Assembly: GCA_036744635.1 (NCBI GenBank)
Contig: DAIOHQ010000091.1
Span: forward strand, 1 to 16,878
Source: DAIOHQ01 sp036744635
GTDB lineage: Bacteria; Planctomycetota; Phycisphaerae; Tepidisphaerales; Tepidisphaeraceae
Length of the DNA stretch: 16,878 bases
Direction of reading: 5' to 3'
The position numbers and the translations under genes are program-made. This document shows positions 1 to 6,525 of this stretch, in pieces. The stretch's first letter is position 1; each line of letters starts with the position of its first letter. The notes beneath the pieces were generated by a model. That model had not been told where the DNA came from and ran no database searches. It worked only from the letters and a program-made list of their open reading frames with translations.

Positions 1-94
1 AGGCAAGCCTCAATTAATCCCCGCGGCGCGCCCACCGTTCGTGGGGAAGGTCATTGGGGATCGCGGATCGCGGATTTTGGATTGGGGAATTGCA

Positions 95-146
95 GGGTGG
101 GCGTACTCGCCCACCGGTTCGGAATGGTGGGCGAGTACGCCCACCC
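95..146. repeat. Paired-hairpin inverted repeat upstream of the SecA-like gene
   Basis: Two 21-bp arms (95-115 and 126-146) are perfect reverse complements separated by 10 bp. Each arm is itself a small palindrome: GTGGGCG, a 4-nt loop, then CGCCCAC. The element can therefore form two short hairpins or one long one. It lies just before the likely ATG at 155, so reading the gene from the upstream in-frame ATG at 41 would translate the repeat. The architecture resembles REP/BIME-type dispersed palindromes; that this is a genome-wide family is inference. Confidence 0.8.
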
Positions 147-154
147 TACGGCTC

Positions 155-2092
155 ATGACTCAACTTGCTAACAAGGAACTCTGGGCGATTTTTGATGCTC
201 GGCGGGTGAAGGCGCCGGAGCTGAAGGGGTTGGATTCCGCGATTAACGGCATCGTCGGGTGGTTCAAGAATCGCCGGCCGATGCTGTCGAAGCTGAAGGC
301 GCAGGCGGGGCGGATCGAGAGGCTCGAGCCGGAGACTCACGCGCTGGGGGCGACGCATTTTCGCGATGCGGTGGCGGAGTTGCGCGACCTGGGGCGGCTT
401 GGGAAACTGCAGGGGCCGGCGCTGGAGCGGGCGGTGGCAATCGCCCGCGAGTCGGCGGTGCGGACGGTGGGGATGCGGCCGTTTCCGGTGCAGGTGATGG
501 GGGCGCTGGCGATGTGCGGCGGGGCGGTGGCGGAGATGGCGACCGGCGAGGGCAAGACCCTGACGGCGTCGCTGGCGGCGTCGATCCTGGCGTGGTCCGG
601 GCGGCCGGTGCACATCATCACGGTCAACGATTATCTGGTTGCCCGCGATGCCGAGGAGATGGCTCCGGTCTATAAGCTGCTGGGGCACGCGGTGGGGCAC
701 GTGGTACACGAGACCACGCCGATGGATCGGATCGATCACTATCGGCGCAACATTGTCTATTGCACGAGCAAGGAACTGGTGGCGGATTTTCTGCGCGACC
801 AGATCGCGCTGGGGCCGCTGCGCACGAGCACGCAGACCGCGGTGGGACAGCTTCTGAGCGCCCGCGGGCCGCAGCGGCTGATGGTGCCGGGATTATTTCG
901 CGTGATCGTGGACGAAGCAGACAGTCTGCTTATCGATGAGGCGGTGACGCCGCTGATCATTTCCGATTCCCCGGATGATGAGCCGAATACCACGCTGTAT
1001 GAGGCGGCCGACAAGCTGGCGCAATGCCTGACGGTGGGGCGCGATTTCACCATTGACTGGACGATTCGCAACGTGGAGCTGACCGATCGCGGCGATGAGC
1101 GGCTGGATGAGCTGGTGGGAAACAGCGGGTTTTGGAAACGACGGCGGCGGCGCGCTGAGCTGGTGACGCAGGCGCTGGCAGCGCATCAATGCTACATTCG
1201 CGATGAGCAGTATTTGATCACCGAAGACGAGAAGGTTCAGATCATCGATGAATTCACCGGCCGGGTGATGGCGGACCGGTCGTGGCGGCACGGGCTGCAC
1301 CAGGCGATTGAAGTGAAGGAGCGTCAGCCGGTGACGGCCGACAAGGAAAATCTGGCGCGGGTGAGTTTCCAGCGCTTTTTCCGGCAATATCCGGAGATGA
1401 GCGGGATGACCGGGACGGCCTGGGAGAGCGCTGGGGAGCTGTGGCAGATTTATCAGCGGCCGGTGATCCGGATTCCAACCAACAAGCCATGCATCCGCAA
1501 GCACCTGCCGACGCGCATGTTCACGACGATGGACAAGAAATGGGATGCGGTGGTGAAGCGGGTGTGCGAGCTGAACGACAAGGGGACGCCGGTGCTGATC
1601 GGAACGCGCAGCGTGCTGGCGTCTGAGGAGGTGAGCGGGCGGCTGACGGAGGTGGGGCGGGCGCATCGCGTGCTGAACGCCAACCAGACGGCGCAGGAAG
1701 CATCCATCGTGGCCGAGGCGGGGCAGCTTGGGCAGATCACGGTGGCGACGAACATGGCGGGGCGCGGAACGGATATCAAATTGGCCCGCGGGGTGGCGGA
1801 AATCGGCGGGCTGGCGGTGATCGCCACCGAGCCGCACGGCAGCGGGCGGGTTGACCGGCAGCTTTTCGGCCGGGCCGCACGGCAGGGCGATCCGGGGACA
1901 GCGCAGCTTTTCAGCTCGCTGGAGGATGATCTTTTCATCCGGCATGCCCGGCATTTGCGGCGATTCTGGCGCGCCATTGGCGCCAAGGGGCTGATCAAGA
2001 TCGCCCAAGCGCGGGCGGAAAAGATGGCGCGGTTCCATCGCAAGCAGGTGCTGAAGAGCGACGACTGGATGGACCAGAGTTTGCCATTCTGA
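155..2092 (+). CDS. SecA-like preprotein translocase ATPase, short form without the C-terminal scaffold and zinc domains
   Basis: This is a SecA-family DEAD-type motor, expected to couple ATP hydrolysis to export through SecYEG on the cytoplasmic face of the membrane. With the ATG at 155 it has 645 residues. Visible motifs, in order: Walker A MATGEGKT (about 128-135), VDEAD followed by LLIDEAVTPLIIS (about 252-270), IIDEFTGR (363-370), MSGMTGTA (415-422), TNMAGRGTD (532-540), GRAARQGDPG (572-581) and SLEDDLF (588-594). All nucleotide-binding-fold motifs are present. Canonical SecA is about 830-900 residues; here the helical scaffold/wing part and the C-terminal Cys-rich tail are absent. It ends cleanly with a basic helix and DDWMDQSLPF, so it looks like a natural short paralogue and not a frameshift. 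An upstream in-frame ATG at 41 is rejected because its 38 codons run through a palindromic repeat. No strong Shine-Dalgarno is visible. It is probably a second, accessory SecA; the main secA would be elsewhere. Confidence 0.88.
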   Translation: MTQLANKELWAIFDARRVKAPELKGLDSAINGIVGWFKNRRPMLSKLKAQAGRIERLEPETHALGATHFRDAVAELRDLGRLGKLQGPALERAVAIARESAVRTVGMRPFPVQVMGALAMCGGAVAEMATGEGKTLTASLAASILAWSGRPVHIITVNDYLVARDAEEMAPVYKLLGHAVGHVVHETTPMDRIDHYRRNIVYCTSKELVADFLRDQIALGPLRTSTQTAVGQLLSARGPQRLMVPGLFRVIVDEADSLLIDEAVTPLIISDSPDDEPNTTLYEAADKLAQCLTVGRDFTIDWTIRNVELTDRGDERLDELVGNSGFWKRRRRRAELVTQALAAHQCYIRDEQYLITEDEKVQIIDEFTGRVMADRSWRHGLHQAIEVKERQPVTADKENLARVSFQRFFRQYPEMSGMTGTAWESAGELWQIYQRPVIRIPTNKPCIRKHLPTRMFTTMDKKWDAVVKRVCELNDKGTPVLIGTRSVLASEEVSGRLTEVGRAHRVLNANQTAQEASIVAEAGQLGQITVATNMAGRGTDIKLARGVAEIGGLAVIATEPHGSGRVDRQLFGRAARQGDPGTAQLFSSLEDDLFIRHARHLRRFWRAIGAKGLIKIAQARAEKMARFHRKQVLKSDDWMDQSLPF

Positions 2093-2107
2093 TCGTCAAA
2101 ATGCAGG

Positions 2108-2279
2108 TTCACCGCCGAGACGCAGAGAGCGCAGAGAATTCATTGAAACCACAGACGAACGCAGATAGAACAAAGATGGTTCGCGGTCATGCCGGCGCGT
2201 GAATCTATGTTTATCCGCGTTCATCGGTGGCTCCCTCTTCTCTGTCTCTTCTCTGCGCTCTCCGCGTCTCCGCGGTGAA
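2108..2279. repeat. Nested inverted repeat of the 'GAGACGCAGAG' type
   Basis: The outer arms, 2108-2137 and 2250-2279, are 30 nt each and match as reverse complements at 28 of 30 positions. Inside them a second pair, about 2149-2175 and 2204-2230, is imperfectly complementary; the shared core is CCAC..A.GAACGC.GATA. The element fills most of the 294-bp gap between the SecA-like gene and the zinc-ribbon gene. No convincing coding region lies in it. Similar dispersed sequences are known from memory in many planctomycete and other environmental genomes, but I could not check copy number. Downstream of it, 2280-2386 holds only a weak CATAAT at about 2320 and the ribosome binding site of the next gene. 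Confidence 0.8.
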
Positions 2280-2386
2280 TAATCCGCTGGCCTGCCCTTT
2301 CCATTGGCGCGAAAATCGATCATAATGCCGAATTCAGCCGGAGGCGGCGCCGTTGGCCGCTGCTGCCATTACGAGAGGAATCATCA

Positions 2387-3283
2387 ATGGGCCCGACCAA
2401 CGTCGCCTTGGTCAAGTTATACCAAACGGATCAACGCTACCGCGAGGCGCAGGGGCGCCTGGAGGCGGCCACGAAGAATGTCCGCGTGCAGGACCGGCGG
2501 GTGCGCGACCTGACAGAGAAGTTGAATGTCGCGCAGACCAAACTGCGCGAGACGCAGACACACGGGGCGGCGATGGATCTGGACATGAGGTCGCGGGACG
2601 CGAAGATCGAGAAGCTTCGCAATCAGCAAACCAACGCCAAGAACAACAAGGAATACCAGGCCTTCCTGATCGAGATCAACACCGAGAAGGTGGATCGCAA
2701 CAAGGTGGAAGAAGAGGCGCTGAAGGCGCTGCAGCAGGCGGAATCCCTGCAGAATGAGATCAAGGAATTCAACGCGCACCTGGCCACCGAGCAGGCGAAG
2801 GCGACGACGATGAAGGGTGAGGTGGTGGCGCGGGTGGCGGAGTTGCAGGGGGAGATCGACGCGATCAAGCCGGAGGTGGACGCGGCGCGGGCGGCGGTCC
2901 TGCCGCGGGCGCTGGAGGCGTTTGACCGGCTGGCCGACCGCTTTGACGGCGAGGCGATGGCGTCGCTGGCAAAGCCCGACCGCCGCCGCGAGGAGTACAT
3001 CTGCAACGCCTGCAACATGTCGCTGGTGGTGGATGTGTATAACCGGCTGCACGCTCGTGATGAGCTGGTCTTCTGCCCGAGTTGCCGCAAGATTCTTTAC
3101 ATTCCCGAAGAACTGCCGATCGAGACGGCGGTACACAAGGTGAAGGAGCGGCGCGAGCCGCGCGGCAAGGCGCCGCCGGCGGCGGTGGGGCGGCAGACTT
3201 CCGCGTCGGACGTGCTGCGTTCGATCAGCGTGGAGGAGGAAGAGACACCACCGGCGGATGAAGGGAATGCGCAGCCGCAGTAG
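2387..3283 (+). CDS. Coiled-coil protein with C4-type zinc ribbon (zf-RING_7 / CT398-like)
   Basis: The product has 298 residues. Residues about 10-180 are a long charged heptad-rich coiled coil. They include the segment NAKNNKEYQAFLIEI (about 83-97), which is typical of this family. It is followed by a zinc ribbon with CNAC (C206, C209) and CPSC (C230, C233) spaced 20 residues apart, reading EEYICNACNMSL...VFCPSCRKILYIPEE. The last 60 residues are a low-complexity Pro/Glu-rich tail beyond the usual domain end. The family (CT398/HP0958-like) acts as a cytoplasmic scaffold or chaperone; in Helicobacter it is linked to flagellar sigma factor and transcript control, but the role here is not known. 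The ATG is preceded by GAGAGG about 8 nt upstream. It stands alone on this strand and converges with the P450 remnant. Confidence 0.85.
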   Translation: MGPTNVALVKLYQTDQRYREAQGRLEAATKNVRVQDRRVRDLTEKLNVAQTKLRETQTHGAAMDLDMRSRDAKIEKLRNQQTNAKNNKEYQAFLIEINTEKVDRNKVEEEALKALQQAESLQNEIKEFNAHLATEQAKATTMKGEVVARVAELQGEIDAIKPEVDAARAAVLPRALEAFDRLADRFDGEAMASLAKPDRRREEYICNACNMSLVVDVYNRLHARDELVFCPSCRKILYIPEELPIETAVHKVKERREPRGKAPPAAVGRQTSASDVLRSISVEEEETPPADEGNAQPQ

Positions 3284-3287
3284 GCAT

Positions 3288-3306
3288 GCACTGCGCCAAG
3301 CGGTGC
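3288..3306. terminator. Short hairpin between convergent genes (possible terminator)
   Basis: GCACTGC (3288-3294), loop GCCAA and GCGGTGC (3300-3306) form a 7-bp stem with one G-U pair, just after the zinc-ribbon gene and 32 bp before the end of the convergent P450 gene. There is no T-tract on either side, so intrinsic termination is not assured. Confidence 0.3.
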
Positions 3307-3337
3307 GTTGGGATGCTATAAGATTCTGAGCTCCACG

Positions 3338-4543
3338 TCAGTTGCGCCCCACGATCGGCGGCAGCGCCTTCACCCTCCGAAACGTCAATCCTTTCTGCCA
3401 GCGCACTTTTTTGGTTACCAGGCGAATGCTGCTGAAACGGCGGAGCAGGCTGCCGATGGCGATGCTGGCTTCCATGCGCGCAAGCGCGGCGCCAAGGCAG
3501 AAGTGCGGGCCGGCGCCGAAGGAAAGATGGCGGTTGTTTTCGCGGCTGGGATAGGCCAGGTCTTCGATCAGGTCCATACGGCCGGTGTCCGGGACCTTAT
3601 CGAGGCGTTTGTCTGTGATCTGCTGGATGCGCGGGCGCAGGTTTTCCAGCATCTTTGGGGAGAAGGCTTTGGTGAAAATCGCCCGTACGCGGGTGTGTTG
3701 CGGTGGATCGAGGAACAGCAGCGAGACGGCCTCGATATCCGAACGCGGGGTGCTGCCATCGGGCACACCCAACTGCTCGCGCACGGCACGGGGGAGGCGG
3801 TCGGAGGCGAAGGGGTCTTTACGGAAGCGCGGGTCGCGGAGCATCGTCATGGTTTCGGCATAGCGCGTGATAACCCAGACCGGGGCGAGGGGATCGCGGC
3901 GAACCGGCTCGCGCTGGCGCAGCTTGCGGTAGAGCGGGTAGGGATTGGTGACGAAAGCGGGATGCGCCAGGCTGGGGCCGATGAAGATTTTCCATGCCAG
4001 GCGCGGGAGGCGCAGAATCTTATGCGCGGGAGCGAGCAGACGGGAAAGTGACGGCCAGCGCGGCGGCCGTCGCGCGGGCGGGCGGCGACGGGGCATTCCT
4101 TGCGCGACCCATGCATGCCGCGCGGATTCGGCACTGGGGCGGGAGAATCCCAGGCGTCGCAGGAGTTCCGCCGCGGGTGTCGCTTGCGCCACCGTCAGCG
4201 CCAGGGCGACGTGCTCAGTGCCGACGTGGGCATTCCCGAGGCGATTCGCCTCGGCGGTCGCGATATCCAGCAGGTGAAGAAGCGTTGATGATAGCCGGCC
4301 GGCGCTGCGCGGCGGATTGGAGTCGGATGCAGCAAGAGTCTGTAGTTCTTCCAACAGCAGCGGGATGTGCAGGCCGCTTTGTTCGAACAGGAAGACGGCC
4401 GAAGATCCCTCACCCCAGCCCTCTCCCGGAGTACCGGGCGAGGGGGCCAGAAAAAGACGGTTGCCAAAAACATGCGCTACACCCGCTGCCGGGGTCAAAG
4501 CAGCTCCACCGCCAAGGCGACGGCTTCGCCGCCGCCGATGCAA
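3338..4543 (-). CDS. Cytochrome P450 with Clp-repeat-like N-terminus and missing catalytic centre (probable remnant)
   Basis: The reading frame has 401 codons. Residues about 50-145 resemble a Clp-N repeat region: SGLHIPLLLEELQ looks like the end of one repeat, and LLDIATAEANRLGNAHVGTEHVALAL...LLRRLGFS like a second one. A Pro/Arg-rich linker follows. From about residue 190 it reads as a P450: NPYPLYRKLR (200-209), ITRYAETMTMLRDPRF, then LDPPQHTRVRAIFTKAFSP (helix C region). After DLIEDLAYP (about 324-332) it jumps straight to SRENNRHLSFGAGPHFCLGAAL, which carries the haem-ligand Cys (C349). Roughly 200 residues are absent, including helix I with its A/GGx(D/E)T motif, the ExxR helix and the PERF-like segment. 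The frame is kept. Without ExxR and helix I it cannot be a normal monooxygenase. The start is uncertain: the first 45 codons overlap the thiolase end and a dispersed repeat. It is the last gene of the minus-strand cluster. Confidence 0.7.
   Translation of the reverse strand: MHRRRRSRRLGGGAALTPAAGVAHVFGNRLFLAPSPGTPGEGWGEGSSAVFLFEQSGLHIPLLLEELQTLAASDSNPPRSAGRLSSTLLHLLDIATAEANRLGNAHVGTEHVALALTVAQATPAAELLRRLGFSRPSAESARHAWVAQGMPRRRPPARRPPRWPSLSRLLAPAHKILRLPRLAWKIFIGPSLAHPAFVTNPYPLYRKLRQREPVRRDPLAPVWVITRYAETMTMLRDPRFRKDPFASDRLPRAVREQLGVPDGSTPRSDIEAVSLLFLDPPQHTRVRAIFTKAFSPKMLENLRPRIQQITDKRLDKVPDTGRMDLIEDLAYPSRENNRHLSFGAGPHFCLGAALARMEASIAIGSLLRRFSSIRLVTKKVRWQKGLTFRRVKALPPIVGRN
4407..4446. repeat. Dispersed 'CCCTCACCCCAGCCCTCTCCC' type repeat inside the 5' part of the P450 reading frame
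   Basis: CCCTC.CCCGG (4419-4429), AGTA and CCGGG.GAGGG (4434-4444) form an 11-bp stem with one mismatch. On the minus strand it is translated as APSPGTPGEGWGEG, a peptide I remember from many spurious or disrupted frames in environmental genomes. It sits directly upstream of the Clp-like segment, suggesting it displaced the true N-terminus of that protein. Confidence 0.65.
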
Positions 4544-5673
4544 AGCGAAGTGATGCCGATTTTCGCGCTCCTGCGGCGCATCGCGTTCAGCAGGGTGACT
4601 AGGGTTCGTGCCCCGCTGGCGCCGATGGGATGGCCGAGGGCTACCGCGCCGCCGTACACGTTCAGTTTCTCGTGGGGGATTCGGAGCTCTTGCATTGCCA
4701 CCATCGGGACGACCGCGAACGCCTCGTTGATCTCGAACAGGTCGACGTCCTTCACTTTGAGCGCCAGTTTATCGAGCAACATCGCGATAGCCCCTATCGG
4801 GGCGGTGGTGAACCATTCCGGTTCGCGTGATGCCGTCGCGTAGCCCAGGATGCGCGCTTGCGGGGTTACATTCAGCGCCTTGGCCTTTTCTGGCGACAGG
4901 ACGATTACCGCTGCCGCACCATCGCTGATGCTCGACGCATTTCCGGCCGTCACCGTGCCCTCGGCGCTGAAGGCTGGTCGAAGCTTTCTGAGTTTCTCCT
5001 CGTTGAACTTCTTGGGTTCCTCATCTTCCGTGACCTGCGCTGTTCCCTTTCCGGCCGGGGCCTGCACCGCCACGATCTCATCGCCGAAGATGCCGCCCGC
5101 CATCGCGGCCAGGGCGCGCTGGTAGCTGGCGATGGCAAATTCATCCTGCTGTTCTCGCGTGAACCGATACTTCGTGGCGCAGCGGTCGCCGCACGTGCCC
5201 ATGTGCTGGTTGTTATAGACATCCCACAGGCCATCCCTGATCATCGAGTCGATCAATTCGCCGTTGCCCATCCGATAGCCGTTGCGGGCTTTGTCGAGCA
5301 GGTAGGGGGCGCGCGACATATTTTCCATTCCGCCGGCCACCACCACGCCGGCGTCGCCGCACTGAATCGCCTGGGCCGCCAGCATGACCGCCTTCAGCCC
5401 CGAACCGCACACTTTGGAAACAGTCGTCGCCCCGACGCTGACCGGCAGGCCGGCGGCGATCATTGCTTGCCGTGCCGGGTTCTGGCCAAGACCGGCGCTG
5501 AGCACGTTGCCCATGATCACTTCATCCACCGCATCGCGACTGATCCCGGCACGCTGCAACGCGGCCTGGATTGCCACAGCCCCTAAGATCGGCGCCGGCA
5601 CCTCGGCAAACGCGCTGTTGAATGCGCCGATGGCGGTGCGCATGCCACCGGCCAGGTAGACTTGCTTCAACAT
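4495..5673 (-). CDS. Acetyl-CoA C-acetyltransferase (thiolase)
   Basis: The enzyme condenses two acetyl-CoA to acetoacetyl-CoA, or runs the reverse thiolysis, in the cytoplasm. With the ATG at 5673 it has 392 residues. The active-site cysteine in VCGSGLKAVMLAAQ is then C89, the histidine in GGAVALGHPIGASGAR is H348, and the second cysteine in CIGGGEAVAL is C378. These are exactly the numbers of the classical Zoogloea biosynthetic thiolase, which supports this start over the in-frame GTG at 5679. GAGAGG lies 7 nt before the ATG, whereas the GTG would overlap it. All catalytic residues are intact and length is normal. It starts 50 bp after purN and overlaps the P450 frame. The biosynthetic versus degradative role cannot be told from sequence; no PHB or mevalonate genes are nearby. 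Confidence 0.93.
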   Translation of the reverse strand: MLKQVYLAGGMRTAIGAFNSAFAEVPAPILGAVAIQAALQRAGISRDAVDEVIMGNVLSAGLGQNPARQAMIAAGLPVSVGATTVSKVCGSGLKAVMLAAQAIQCGDAGVVVAGGMENMSRAPYLLDKARNGYRMGNGELIDSMIRDGLWDVYNNQHMGTCGDRCATKYRFTREQQDEFAIASYQRALAAMAGGIFGDEIVAVQAPAGKGTAQVTEDEEPKKFNEEKLRKLRPAFSAEGTVTAGNASSISDGAAAVIVLSPEKAKALNVTPQARILGYATASREPEWFTTAPIGAIAMLLDKLALKVKDVDLFEINEAFAVVPMVAMQELRIPHEKLNVYGGAVALGHPIGASGARTLVTLLNAMRRRSAKIGITSLCIGGGEAVALAVELL

Positions 5674-5723
5674 GATCACTCCTCTCGCGGCGGGGACTCA
5701 AGCCCCACTATGATTGTATGCCG

Positions 5724-6404
5724 TCAGGCAGGTGAAATGGCCGGGGGAGAGGGTAGCGCGCTTGAGTTGGCGGGCGGGGCGGGAAGGATGCGAACGCGGC
5801 GGCCTTCGATCTTGAGCCGGCGGTGTTGGAAGAGCCGGATCGCTTCAGGGTAGGCAATTTTCTCCTCTTCGAAGACGCGGTGGGCCAGGTCGGCGGGCGA
5901 ATCTTCTTCCAGCACCGGGCAGACGCGCTGCAGGATGATGGGCCCGTTGTCGTAGCTGTTGTCGGCGAAATGGACGGTGCAGCCGCTGATCTTGCATCCG
6001 TGATCGAGGACGGCGCGGTGGACCGTTTTCCCGAACATCCCCTTGCCGCCGAAGCTGGGGAGCAGGGCGGGATGGATGTTGATCACCCGGCCGAGGTATT
6101 TTTCCGGCAGTTCCAACAGGCACAGCCAGCCGCCGAGGCAGACCAGATCGACGCCGGCATCATTGCAGAGGGAGAACACTTTCTTGCTGAAGTCACCCAC
6201 CGATTCAGCGGGCTGCCGCTCGACGACGAAGCTCATCAGCTTGGCATCCGCGGCGCGCTGCAGGCCGGCAAGTCCGGGCTTGGAGCCGATCACCAGATTG
6301 ATCCGGGCATCAAGCTGACCGGCGGCGATGGAATCGATCAGGTTCTGCAGCGTCGTGCCGCCGCCACTGACGAGAACCGCGAGCTTGAGGGGGGACTGAT
6401 CCAT
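5724..6404 (-). CDS. purN: Phosphoribosylglycinamide formyltransferase (GAR transformylase)
   Basis: It transfers a formyl group from 10-formyl-tetrahydrofolate to glycinamide ribonucleotide, the third step of purine synthesis. From the ATG at 6404 it has 226 residues. The N-terminal phosphate-binding loop reads LAVLVSGGGTTLQNLID (about 8-24). The catalytic block reads NIHPALLPSFGGKGMFG, with Asn 109 and His 111, followed by GCTVHFADNSYDNGPIILQ with the conserved Asp 152. The GGKGM(F/Y)G variant is also seen in Bacteroidetes-type PurN. A Pro/Ala-rich tail follows the domain. The frame opens ten codons earlier, but those codons come out of the palindromic repeat upstream, so the internal ATG is preferred; no clear Shine-Dalgarno is visible. 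It lies 115 bp behind ileS and 50 bp ahead of the thiolase, probably co-transcribed. Confidence 0.93.
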   Translation of the reverse strand: MDQSPLKLAVLVSGGGTTLQNLIDSIAAGQLDARINLVIGSKPGLAGLQRAADAKLMSFVVERQPAESVGDFSKKVFSLCNDAGVDLVCLGGWLCLLELPEKYLGRVINIHPALLPSFGGKGMFGKTVHRAVLDHGCKISGCTVHFADNSYDNGPIILQRVCPVLEEDSPADLAHRVFEEEKIAYPEAIRLFQHRRLKIEGRRVRILPAPPANSSALPSPPAISPA

Positions 6405-6425
6405 TGGTTCCAAACCCGCGCTCTT

Positions 6426-6525
6426 CCGTAGCACGGGTTTTCAACCCGTGCCAGCCCGCGATTCGATTACAACCGCTTCTGGCACTCGAAACCTTCCAGG
6501 CATGGGTTGGAAACCCATGCTACGG
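6426..6525. repeat. Inverted pair of 'GTAGCACGGGTT' hairpins between ileS and purN
   Basis: Two 27-nt palindromes face each other. At 6426-6452 GCACGGGTT, TTC and AACCCGTGC form a perfect 9-bp stem; at 6499-6525 GCATGGGTT, GGA and AACCCATGC form another. The outer ends read CCGTA on the left and TACGG on the right, so each unit is the other's reverse complement with three differences. The right-hand unit overlaps the 3' end of ileS and supplies its stop codon (6520-6522). A related unit lies at 9427-9449. The paired inverted arrangement is BIME-like. Confidence 0.8.

Noticed and set aside
41..154. Upstream in-frame start for the SecA-like gene
   Set aside because: The 38 extra codons translate a perfect palindromic repeat and are not family-like.
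893..2038. 381-codon minus-strand ORF opposite the SecA-like gene
   Set aside because: Antisense of a strongly conserved ATPase. Its protein is Pro/His/Arg-rich with no motifs.
5674..5679. GTG start of the thiolase two codons upstream
   Set aside because: It leaves no room for the ribosome site and breaks the C89/H348/C378 numbering.
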